A DNA stretch of 64,000 nt from Gymnorhina tibicen (lineage: Eukaryota; Chordata; Aves; Passeriformes; Artamidae): positions 51,161 through 115,160 of the forward strand of contig VXAZ01008017.1 in the NCBI GenBank assembly GCA_013399875.1, written 5' to 3'. The position numbers were made by a program, and so were the translations under genes. The notes below the pieces were generated by a model. The model was given only the letters and a program-made list of their open reading frames with translations. It ran no database searches and was not told the DNA's origin. Numbering within the stretch: the stretch's first letter is position 1; every line of letters begins with the position of its first letter. This document shows positions 49,981-61,080 of the stretch, piece after piece.

Positions 49981-50515
49981 GAACATTTTTTTATTTCTCT
50001 CTGTAGTTTTACTCTTAAATGCATAGTGAGACAGACCAAACAACAGCATTTTTCAAACAACAAAACTAAGTATGTAATGCATTTTATTTCTTCCTAATAG
50101 TCTTGTTCCTTCTGAACATTTTAAATTCCTTTCTGTATGGATATCTGTGTAATTTGGGTCTCCTTGTAGTTCTCCTCTTTTTAAAGAAATATGGATTACG
50201 TCTCAGATCCTTGGGTCTCATGTTCAGTTTACCTCAGGTTATAGTATGGCCCATTGGTATATTACAGCTGCTTGAACCACAATGCTGAAGTCAATAGAAT
50301 GCTCTTTAAGGAAATAGCAATTTGAAGTTCAACATTATGAAATGCCATTATAGATAGAATTAATGGGTATGCCGAGGAAAACACATTTAAAACTTCCAAC
50401 TTCTAGTTTAATTTTCCCTGTATGTGAAATAAATTCCCGTACTTCAAATCCTTTTGGAGGGTTTTGAGAGTATAAGCAATTTCTGCATACAACAGTTGAA
50501 GCTGCAAAGTTGGAG

Positions 50516-51015
50516 TGTGGTGGGTTGATCCTGGCTGGATGCCAGGTACCCACCAAAGCTGCTCTCTGCAACCAGACAGGGGAGAGAAGTTATAACTGAA
50601 GGCTCATGGGTTGAGATAAGGAATAGGAGAGATCACTCACTGATTACCATCATGGGCAAAACAGACTTGGGGAAATTAGCTGAATTTATTGCCAATAAAA
50701 ATCAGAGGAAGATAAAGAGAAGTAAAACAAATCTCAAACACATCTTCCCCCCCACCCCTCCCTCCTTTCCTCTACTTCCTCCCTGTGAGCAGCAAAGGGA
50801 GATGGGGAATAGAGGTTACAATCAGTTCATCACACACTGTTCCTGCCAGTGCTCAGAGAGAGGAGTCGTTCCCCTGCTCCAGTGTGGGATCCCTCCCGGG
50901 GGAGACAGTTCTCCATGAACTTCTTCAAAGTGTCCATCTCATGAGCTACAGCTCTTCATGAACTGCTCCAATGTGCGTCCCTTGCCACAGGGTGCAGTCT
51001 TTCAGGAACATCCTG
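50516..51015 (-). mobile_element. LTR fragment of an avian endogenous retrovirus (antisense), intron 4
   Basis: I recognise a common avian interspersed LTR by the + strand blocks tgggttgatcctggctgg, atgccaggtacccaccaaag, gacaggggagagaag, gggcaaaacagacttgggg and gaatttattgcc. On the minus strand the last block gives AATAAA, and the element would end ...caca at 50516, as an LTR 3' end should. The right-hand part (about 50907-51015) consists of diverged units of roughly 40 bp containing ctccatgaac/ctcttcatgaactgctcc motifs, a hallmark of this LTR's U3. No internal retroviral genes are present. The right border is estimated. Confidence 0.75.
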
Positions 51016-51201
51016 CTCCTGCTTTTATTTGAAATCAGTGTTATTCTTTATTATCACACTTCACATTATCACAGCAACAAAACCAGGAAATTGGCTGTAG
51101 TGAGCATATGTATTAGAATACTGATTTATCCACTCTGTTTCATGCAGTTCACACCTAGTGTTTAATCTCGCTAAAAAGGAAGCAGCATGGGTATTTTGTG
51201 C

Positions 51202-51256
51202 CCTTCCTTCCTTCCTTCCTTCTTTCCTTCCTCCCTTCCTTCCTTCCTTCCTTCCT
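51202..51256. repeat. CTTC microsatellite, interrupted
   Basis: About 13 CTTC units with two interruptions. It is the second pure-pyrimidine array in the gene, on the same strand as the one in intron 1. Confidence 0.95.
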
Positions 51257-52936
51257 CTAATGTAAACAAAATGTCCTTTGTGTTATCCGGGTTCCCTGTC
51301 ACAATCAAAAAATTTAATTTCTCTGTCTGTCTCTGCTTCAGGGGAAATATTCCATTTTAATTTTTGCTTTTTTTTCTGTTTTCCTCATCTCTTTCACTTC
51401 TTCCTGTTATCATAGTTTTCGTACTTAGTTCTCTCTCAACATAATTTTTGTCTTCTGCGTCTGTGAATTCTGCAAATTTTTTTTCTTAACTCTGGCAAGG
51501 AAGAACAAGAAAGTCAGTCTTTACTTCCTCAGATGGGCCATCAAGGATTATTCAAGGCTTCTTCTATCCCCAGTATGGATGTCAAAGTCTGCATGTTGCT
51601 GTGTAACACCAGATCAGTGTTTTTTAAAAAATAATTTTTATGGTTTTCATTAAATATGTTGCCAAACAGTAAATTGTTGTGCAGTTTCCCAAAAGCAAGT
51701 CCTATCCATATCATAGCCAAATCCTCACCTGATATAAATGAGTCTTGCTTCCCTGAATTAACAATCATGGATAAGATGCTTTCACTCTGGGCAGTCTCTT
51801 TTACTTACACAGCTGGAGTGACCCTTGTCTTCTTCTGTCCTCTCTGTGTCTCCAGCCCAGGGATCCCAGGGGACCACGTGCCATACAAGCTGCTGATTTG
51901 TGGGTTTGCTTTAAACATTTCAGCCATAGCTCAGGACAATAGGAGTCCTTCTCTCTAAAAAATCATGACAGCTGCCCAGTTTTCATGTTGAAAGGCTAGA
52001 CACTGAAAATGTCCATAAGTAAACACTCCCTTTTAGCTATATGCTGGAGTGTTAGACTTCCCATCAAAGGCAAAAAGTGTAGCCATGGTCTATGAAAGAT
52101 ACAGTAAACTTTAGCAGAAAATTCTGAAAAAAACCAAATGATGCTACAGTTAACAGCATTTGGCTGAAAAGTCAAAAACGGTCTTACTGATCCAAGAAAT
52201 TGATGAGAAATGTATTTGGGAAGAGTTATATACAGACTGGCTTCTTGTACATGTAGAAGTGTGAGACCTGTGGATTCCTTAAATTTCTCTGAAGAAGCAA
52301 CATAAAACAGTTCTACTTTTGTTTTCTGCTTTCTACATAAAACTTGAAAAGCTATTCTTCTGTGGGTAAACCAAATCTAATCCTAATAGTATGAGTGTTG
52401 TCATTATTATTACTATTACTATTATTGGTGTTGTTTTTATTAAAGACCATAAAATTACTTCATATATATGATGGAATAACACAATGAATCATATTATAGC
52501 TCTAATTGCAGGATTAGATCCAATGATTATAAAGCTGGGAATTTTTAAGAAGGCTGTTAACTAAATTTGTTACTACAAAAAAGTTGTTTAGGACCATAAA
52601 CATCCTTTTGTTTCTTCTCACAAAACTGCCCAACTCTCTCCATTACATTCTCTTAATTTTACAGGTTATTTGTTAAAGAGAGCTGCATCCCAGAAATGCT
52701 TATATTAATGTCTATGATTTACAGAGTATTAAATTTCCCCTTACAGATCTACTTCTAAATAGTACTAGAGGTAGTATAAAAAATTTCTGATTTATTGATT
52801 CCTACAGACTTTTTTTTGCTGAGCTGCACAGTGAATTCAAGTCAGCTAACAAACTTAGTTACATTTAGCTACCTGTAGTTAAGTCTAATTGGTCAGAAGT
52901 CAGACTTGGTCATCTTGGAGGCCTTTTTTTGATTGT

Positions 52937-53029
52937 GTGTCCCGCCTGTGGCAAGGGGGTTGACCTAGATGACCTTTAGAGGTCCGTTACAGCCCAAACT
53001 AGTCCATGGTTCTATTTTGTGGTTCTATA
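52937..53029 (+). repeat. CR1 LINE, short 3' tail (sense), intron 4
   Basis: The blocks gcctgtggcaagggggttg, cctagatgacctttagaggt and cagcccaaactagtccatgg, with a ttctat-rich terminus, correspond to the CR1 3' end. Confidence 0.85.
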
Positions 53030-56000
53030 TACACCAGCACTTAAATGGCTCTGTGTGTGTGTGTCTGCGTGTATGCTTCTAATTTTTTTCATCAGAGACA
53101 GAGGCTATGCAGATTAGTCCATAATTTCAGAAGAATGGGGAAATCTGCTCTACTTTAAATAGATGACTGTGTTATATTTCCTGTGTATCACAACTTCAGG
53201 ATGGAGAGTTTCTCCTCCTCCCTTCCATGTACAAAATGTTGCTGCACACATCCTCTCCCATTTCCAGCTCAGCCCAAAATACAGAGCTTATCAGGATAAC
53301 AGTGTCACATGTTTGGAGTTTGGTGCATGGATATTGTACTCATTGGCACAGGAAACCTGCATGAGACAGGTAAAAATAAGATTAGGTGGTCACCTCAGTA
53401 GGCTCTTGAAGGCTTACAAACCTGCCTTGGGCCCTGACTGTCCATGTGGGATACACTCGGGGCATAGCTGAAGGAATTTGCAGCTGGGCCTGTGGCTACT
53501 GCTAGTTGTTCCTTAGCTTGGGATCTGATTTCTTTGCATGCCTTCCTTTCAAGCCAACTTAGGTTCTGAGGAATGAGAACACCAGGAGTTCATCCCACCC
53601 CATGTGAACCCCTGGAAAAAAATTACCTGCATTTTTCCACCCTGCAACATTAATTGGTCTAATATTAGAGACTGTTCTCATCCTCTCTTAGCACCAGTAA
53701 CAATGAGGATCATGTGCGGACCTTGGCAAGTGGTCCAGTTACAGTGAAGACCCAGGACAGGTGTTTTGTAGGTGTTTTAGATAGTTTCCTCTGTCATCCT
53801 AAATGTCTTCTCCTAGGGCCTGCATGCACACTTACACAGTGAGCAGCAGGCTGGAATACCACATAGACTAACCAAGCTGTTTCAGCAGTAGCTTGGGGAC
53901 ATGTAGGCTCTCTCAAGTGTTTGAACCATGAGAGATGTCTGTTCCTTGATAACACAGATTGTGTGACTGCCTGAAGCACCAGAAAATCTTTGCTGGCACT
54001 GTTATAACAAAGCTCTGCAGCTGGATCCCCATCGATCCAGTCATCAGAGGACCGACTCCTGCCAACAAAAGAAGCCTGTACACCCAACAGAAGAGAGCTC
54101 TGAGTAGCAATTTCAAGCATGTCATGAAGTCACCAGAGCTTACAAAGAATCGCAGTCAAGTGTAGTATGTCACAAGTGCCAATTAAATGCTTTCACAATT
54201 AGTGTTTCATGGTCTAGGAGAAAAGAATAGGTCCAGCAGGCAGAATTTACTTTTGATTTCTCAAGCACGTTACTACAAGGAAGCTGAGGGAAAGCTGCCT
54301 TGATGAATTTTAGATGAAGTCTTAGAATGACCTTTGCAATCACTTTCTGGTGTAGTATTTTAATATTCTTCAAAAACTGACAAATCTTTCCCCTGAAACT
54401 GCTAAGATTTCCAGACAATGGATGTGATTCTTCTGGAGAAAAGCAAGCATTTCAGCAATGACCTGCTGAAGAGCACTAGCTGAAAAGAAAAGTTAGGGTT
54501 TTTTCCTCCTCCTTCAGTAAATACACAAGCATGCAAGGATAAAGGAGAAACTAATTTTTGCTCTGGGTCAGTATGGATGTGTGAGCCTAAATGCAGCCAA
54601 AACCAAAGAAAAGTGTGAATGAAATGGGTAAGTGAATACGAAAATCACAAAAGCTTCTTTTCTTCCTATTTTTATCTGTTTATAAACTGTTGGAAGTTAA
54701 TTCTGTTTAAATGTTGCCTCTTACACAGCTGCAGCCTCTGGATTTCTGTATCATCAGAGAATGAACTAGAGAGAGTTTTGTTCACACATTTGTGGATTCT
54801 TCTATGGTGGCCCACACAACAAATTGTTTGGTTATAAATGACTGAACTTGAAAAATTCACTCTTTTTTTTTTATGTCGGAAGATTCCTCCTAATTAAATT
54901 TGCATGTAAGGAATTACCTTTTCCCCACATCCAAGATTTTAGTCCATCTATAATCCTCATTCAGAAGTGGCAGCTTTAAAATTAGTTTAATTGCTACTTT
55001 TTAAATCAAGGATAGTTCCGGAATGGGTTTGCATTTCTTTTTTTCCCTGAGAGAAAGTTAGGAAACAGATATTTCTCTTCAGTTCCTTCTGCTGCTGGGT
55101 GTTTGCTGTTTGCTTCTAGAGCTTTGGGTGAACCATTGATTCTCAATGTATTGTGTCTGCTGTGCTGGTTGAGCAAGGCTACACAAGGGTCTTTGTTTAA
55201 ATATGTTAATAGGAGAGAGCTCTGGCTAGAGCTGGGAATGATGGGACAGATACCAAGCAGGATCTGCAGACTGGTTGCAGTGGATTAGTGGTAGATAAGG
55301 AAACCAGCAGTAACAAATCAACAAGCTGTCCGGCTATGTTGCATGTGTTGGAAGGTGTATCTTAGCCACTTCAGTGGCTGTATTTAACGATTTGGGTACT
55401 CATCAGTAACTGGAGCTTGTTTCACACTGCCTGAACAGTTGCAAGATATATTTGACCTGAATGCCAAGCAAGTATGCTGATTGCACATGGCACTGGGCCT
55501 GCTCTTACCAGCATAGTTAAAAATTGCTTTGCCATTGTGAAAATCATCTTATGGTCTTCAATTATAGTTGTATTATGGTGTACCTCCACCTGAATTCCTG
55601 GGGACCTGGGGGAGTCCTGCCTAGTGCCTGGTGCTGGTCAACGTTGCCTGTCATGGGATAATGTCCTGAGGCTGTGCCAGAAGAATGCTGGGGCTGCAAA
55701 ATGTCATCTCAGTGTTGGTGCTCTGAAGGGCAGATACCTTTCCAGCAGGGGCTGCAAGTCCCCGTGTCACAGACACCAACCCAGATCCAGTTTGCTCTAC
55801 AGGCTCAAGCTTGTTCTCTGCCCAGTAATTTGAAGAGCAGAGCAGCTCTTCATGCTGATTCTCTAAAATTTTGAACCCAGTTGAAATGATGGCTCTGATC
55901 CAAAACTTTCTTCAAGTGAGCAGTGACAATCCACACAAGTCCCACATTGAGCCCCACATTATCTATGTGAAGGGCAACTTTGTTTTTTTCAGATTCTCAG

Positions 56001-56120
56001 AATTTCTTGCGTTTGAACTGCAGACATGCCCTTTGAAAAACAGAGAGATTCATTTATAATTGGCTAGATTTGCAAGCTTGCTTTATTACATTATTTCCTG
56101 CCCAGGATTTCTTAATACTG

Positions 56121-57188
56121 AATAGAAATTATTATGAAAATTTCTTACTTCAGGGCATTTCCAGACTAGCAGGGCTGGAGCAGAACCTGTCAGTGCTGGT
56201 CCAGTTTTATTTCTGGAAAACTCTGCTAAATTGAGCCAGAGTTCAAGTCCACAAGGGGAACACATGCACTTATAACACTCACGCACGCACTCGATGAGTT
56301 AGTTCCAACTCCTGTTGTGGGACTTTCAGCCTGATGCCTTTAAACTACACACAAGCAGTTGATCTGCTAACTTGATAACCATCTTTTTTCTTGCAGTGTC
56401 CTGTAAAAATTATTTTGCAATGTGTCTCAGAGTCAGGAATACCCCTATTTTACTGTTTTATCAACCCACAGGCTGTCAAGTGGAGTAGGGCGGGGAGGGG
56501 GACATGGGGGGGAGGGGGGAAGGGGGTGAAAGTCAAACTCAGCACGAAGTCTGGGACTTCAGCCTAAATGTAATATGGAATCTTTACCTCTGAGTACAAC
56601 TGTGGTGCCTTATGCCAGAAAACAATACAGGCTTGGCCAACTAGGGATTAGCTGTTATTATTCTGGTTTTTTGTTGCTAGACTTTCTATGCTAAACCCAT
56701 AAGGAGAATAAAAAATCCACTCACTTTAGGGGTGGTGAAGAAGATCTGGGCAGGCAACTGATACTCACCTGTGATTTCCTCACTCTGGTACTACATGTCT
56801 GACATCTTCCATATACTGAGAGACCTCCAGAGCTCTGCAAAATCTGCCTTTACTGCTTTAGGGGCATTTAACCACAACAGTAATGAGCTTCATAGAAGCA
56901 CCTTTAGAAATGCACAAGAGCTTCATCCAAAACTTACCAAAAGTTACAAGTACATGTTCTTGATTTTAATGGAGTTTGGATTAGGTTGTCATGGAACTTA
57001 AGGGAGCTGCTTCTGACATTTTGTGTGGTAACAATCTGCAGTTCAAGCCTCTGACCGCACTTCAGCAACTTGAAACTCAAAAGATTTCAGTGTGGAAAGT
57101 CTGTGCTTCATTACTCTGCTTTAAGGGGAGGAAACTTAACATATAATAGAAATGAGTATGAAAACTGCTTACTTCAGAACATTTCCAG
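56121..57188. repeat. Two diverged copies of a 44-bp segment
   Basis: The segment at 56121-56164 recurs at 57145-57188 in the same orientation with 38 of 44 positions identical and no gaps; both end cttacttcag, two variable bases, catttccag. Weaker similarity may continue to the right of both. It may be an unrecognised interspersed repeat or a local duplication. Confidence 0.6.
56488..56526 (+). other. G-rich tract with quadruplex potential on the sense strand
   Basis: Within 39 bases there are six runs of three or more G (3, 4, 4, 6, 6 and 5) with loops of one to five bases. This exceeds the usual G3+N1-7 quadruplex rule. It would be present in the ADAMTSL1 pre-mRNA as well as in DNA. Confidence 0.75.
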
Positions 57189-60100
57189 GCACAATTTGTT
57201 GTAGTAATCCATTTTCATTCCTAGTGGAGGCTTCCTTCCCAGACCTTTATGGATTGAAAAAGACTTCATCTCCCTAAACCCCCCAGGATATATTAAGATC
57301 AGAACTAGAATGCATTGGAAAGGGAAGTTTCTATCCCACAGAAACATCAGAATTTCAACATTGGATCCAGCTTCAAACCCAGACAAGGAGTTGACATTTC
57401 AAAGCTTTTCAGAGAGTGAAATATTCCCTAGGCCTCTGAATTAAAAATGTCAATATTTTGTTTCAAACTGTGTCCCCCAAACCATTACTCTGAGCTGTAT
57501 ATTGCAGGTACAATATCCTTATTGTTTCCTTTGCTTACCATGCTGATGAAGCAATGCCTTCCGTGGTGCTTATTTTCATGATGAGGTCCTCAACCACCTC
57601 TCGTCAGATGAGTATGCCCATAGGTCAGTGAATTGGCAGACTTCTCTAGTTCTGCCAACAAAGTGAGTCTACTTTTCTTGATAGCTGGCCTCTCCTACTG
57701 TCTTGGATCTTCGGCATCTCTGATAACAGCCATTTTAAAACCTTCCCTCTGTGTTTTGATCATGCAGTGTGTGGATGCTGGAAGAAACAATTCTGCCTTC
57801 CTGTTCCTTGCTAACCCTCTAGAGATTTCTAGGGGAGCGGTGACATATTTTAACCCATTCCATAATCTTTTTCAGTGAGTTCTCTGCGGCCTTGATGGAC
57901 CGTGAAAATAGTGTTATGGAAATGACACGTTCTCAACTCAGCCAAACTTCTGTTTCTTCTGCTCAGAGACAAAAGATATTGTTCTCATGAACTGCGTATT
58001 TTTTCAGGAGCACTTTAATATTTCCTTGTCTGATCTTTTGCTTTCATAAGAGTCCAACCTGTAAAATGTTTTCATGTAAGAGCTACTAGAAACTAGTATA
58101 AGAGATCTGGAGTAGTGTTTTTCATTTTAAAGCACCAGTGACTCCATTGCAAATACTAGCAACCTTTCTAGTGCATGTAATTACCTTCAGAAGATGGAGG
58201 AATTTCCCTAGGTAGTGAAAAAAGAAAAAAGAAAAAAACAGTGAACTTGGGAATATTTTTTATTTCAGGCATTAGTTAATCACTCATAAGATTTTTAAAG
58301 AAAATTTCATACATATTCCCAGAGCTCTGCATATCTACTAAGACAGATAATCTAACAGAGTAAAGAAAAAAATCTCTGCAGAGACCATGGGGAGAAATAG
58401 GAAATCCATTTAATGCCATCAAAACTTTTAATTGCGTAAAATTGTCTGAGACACTGCCAAATACAGTAAGGTTAATATACATTTTGTACATACCACAGAA
58501 GTGTTAGTATTCACAAAGGCCTCCATACTTCCTTCCACTTTGCTCATACTTCCATTTGAAACATGGCATTTCAACAGAAGAAATATTTTTATGCTGTACA
58601 CTGGTAATGGCTGTCCAACTCAAAAAAAGAAACAAACCACAATATAACTTCCTTTCACACCTGAGATTTTCCTTGTGGTTTCCTCCACAAGTTGTGACCT
58701 GGCTCCAAATTGCTCAGTTTATAAATTAATTTCAGTCAAGGTATAGCCCATGGCAACATGTGAGCTGATGATTCATAAAGTTAAAAATGCTTTAAAGTAG
58801 TAAATGCTGTTTTTTGAAATTGGTTACCTCATACCTGGATTTAAGATCCAGCCTATTTCATATCCAAGCAGTTCACATATTCATTTCAAAATAGGCAAAG
58901 GCATAAAGATTTGTGTACCACTCTAAACTGAACTATTGAGTATAAAATATGAGCAGATATGAAAGGGAATTCTGACCTTTCTTTTGTTATCTGGGCTCCC
59001 CAGCACAACCCTTCTCACTGTATGTGCTAGTGATATCTAACGCACTAGCAGGAAAATCTGATTTGTAGGCATTGTCATACAGTTCTCAGATCATGCAAGT
59101 GATTCTTTTTCCCATCTTGTCTACACAGTGGCATTCATGGAAGTTAAAGCATATGAGTCTGTGTATATTGAAGGTAGTTCAGGTCCTGCAGGGAAAAAAA
59201 ATAGAGGTAAATCTTACATAGTACCGTGGATAAAATTTGTGTATCTGTACTTGGAAGTTTTGTATGGAGTAGTCACAGTCAAGATACTTTGCTTCAGCTT
59301 TCTAAACATTAATTGTCATGGTGTTTCTAATGTGTTAAAATGTCTCTTGCAGTCTTGATATGACTAAGTTTTCAAGAAAATGTATCATTTCTGTATGACT
59401 GTTACTTCTATAGGCCTCATTAATTCTCTTGGAGGCATCATAATATAATGTGTAAGCATGGGAGGCTTGACCCAATTCTGACCTGGAAGAAGCACGTAAA
59501 ATCAAAGAAATCTGATGATAACTTTCATCAAGCCTGAATCTATAAAGATTTAAATTTAATTACATTTTCGATATGGCAAATAATCAAGGAAACAGCTATT
59601 GTGCAGCTAGTAAAACAATGGTGTTAGAAATGGGAATTGAATTGCTAAAAGTAAATACTGGTTATTAAAGCCTGCATTTTCATAGGCAAATGAAGAGAAA
59701 GTGTCAAATTCAGAAGTATATCTCACCCTAGCAGAGATGTGTTAAGTCTGCACACTGAGATTTGCACAAATAAGAAATATTAGTCTGAATATTTAAAGGG
59801 GCAAGTTACACATACAGTTTTTATAGTCTTGATGGTAAGTGCCCTATTTGCTCTCATCATTTTCTAGGACCTAGTTTTCTGATTTAACTAAAACTCAGAA
59901 ATGCAGGGAAATTTAGAGCTAAAACAAACACTTTATTTAAAATTCCCTGGTTTTATATATACCCTCTCTGTTTGGCTAAGAGCCTCAGCACAAACTCATT
60001 AGAAGTTATAGACAAATATTTGTTTGTTGCTTACTCTGCATGCCAGAATGCTAGAAGGCCTTTCATTTTCTAATACTTACAAAGGTAATTATAACACTGT

Positions 60101-60953
60101 AAGACTTCCTTAATTTCTTGGATTGCAATTATTTATATGCAAAATTCATAATTTGGATACAGAACTTAAAGTCCAAACAAAAGGCCTACATTGACACTGT
60201 GTTAAACAAATTTATAGTCCATTAATTAACTTAAACTGTACTTAAATATAAATTTCTGTTTGATTCTCCTGGGAATTGTAGGGGGTTTGCAAACTGAGAA
60301 ACCTAGTTTATGTATTCAACTCCTAAAATTTTGAACCAAGCAATTTGCATATAGGAATAAAGACAATTTCAGAGCAGGTAATTGAGTTCATGCAATAACT
60401 CTCAGTTACTTTGTTGCAATGACTTCGTCCTTCTTTATCGGATCTTTTACAATGTCTGAACACAGGCACTGACAGTGTGGAATGGGATTATTGTCAAACA
60501 TAATTAAAACCACATGGCTTCCCCAGCTGCATAGCAGGTAAAATTTCACTGAGCCATGTTACTATTGATCCATGCTGCTGTTTACTTCTATCTATCTGTC
60601 TGCTTCCTATCTGTCTTCTTATTTGTTTCAGGCATTTTTCTTTGTGAAACTCTAAGAAGTGAAATTTCTGATAGGACTCTGACCAAGAAATGTTCACAAT
60701 GCCCTAAAATAACAGCCTCCTCTTTTCTTCCTCTGGACTGCAAAAACCATTGAGTACTAACCTGTTCACTATCTCTCGCCTGACTTCAGTGCACACTCCC
60801 AGCCAGATTTGCTCAGGCTCTTTCATTGCTAAGGTACTTTATGGCCCTCTAGAGATGCTAAGAGAGAAATTTAGAGTAATTAGTTGCAGAGATGGATTGA
60901 GCAGTCAGTTGGTAAGTGCTCACGTTGAACTGCCCATCTTTCTTTCTTCCCAG

Positions 60954-61080
60954 ATTGTTGGCTGTGACCACCAGCTGGGAAGTGTTGTCAAGGAAGATAA
61001 CTGTGGGGTCTGCAATGGAGATGGGTCCACCTGCCGGCTGGTTCGAGGCCAGTATAAGTCCCAGCTCTCGGCAAGTAAAT
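60954..61080 (+). CDS. ADAMTSL1: ADAMTSL1 coding exon 5: end of cysteine-rich domain, start of spacer
   Basis: The 127-nt exon starts after tttcttcccag in phase 0 and encodes residues 157-198 plus the first base of codon 199. [17 protein letters not shown] and [10 protein letters not shown] (residues 157-183) are the signature end of the ADAMTS cysteine-rich domain, with Cys160, Cys173, Cys176 and Cys183. [15 protein letters not shown] begins the cysteine-free spacer. The end at 61080 is chosen because the frame then predicts Ser-Asp-Asp next, as in human. A second donor, gtaaat at 61075-61080, lies directly inside the exon end and would shorten it by six bases without a frameshift. The open frame also extends upstream of the acceptor, but that part has no family similarity and is treated as intron. 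The following exon is not in the window. Confidence 0.95.

Larger units (their letters stand above)
45853..60953 (+). other. ADAMTSL1 intron 4 (15,101 bp, phase 0)
   Basis: The largest complete intron here. It holds a sense CR1 (48210-48933), a 10-bp tandem repeat (49949-49980), an antisense LTR fragment (50516 to about 51015), a CTTC microsatellite (51202-51256), a sense CR1 tail (52937-53029), a duplicated 44-bp segment (56121-56164 and 57145-57188), a G-rich tract (56488-56526), a possible cryptic exon (59129-59206) and a strong decoy donor (60912). The remainder, especially 59480-60420, is AT-rich with no recognisable gene. Confidence 0.9.
8804..61080 (+). other. ADAMTSL1: ADAMTSL1 (punctin-1) gene span, 5' part, five coding exons
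   Basis: Five exons on the + strand join at canonical GT-AG sites into one uninterrupted frame of 198 codons plus one base. The joined product matches my memory of human ADAMTSL1 over almost its whole length: MECC start, SSRTARSEEDRD after the signal peptide, WDAWGSWSECSRTCGGG, AHNDV, SNDPDNPC, then VCNGDGSTC. The paralogue ADAMTSL3 has a longer, different N-terminus and differs at the HNDV and SNDPDNPC positions, so ADAMTSL1 is the better call. The family is secreted, binds matrix and lacks a protease domain; here the signal peptide runs directly into TSP1 repeat 1 with no HExxH region. Intron phases are 0, 2, 0, 0 and 1. Exon 4 (0-0) is the only internal exon seen that could be skipped without breaking frame. 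The 3' end of the gene is outside the window. Confidence 0.96.

Noticed and set aside
53163..54165. A cluster of 68-108 codon frames on both strands in intron 4
   Set aside because: The region is somewhat GC-richer, so stops are rarer; no domain, conserved splice pattern or retrogene signature (poly(A) tail) is visible.
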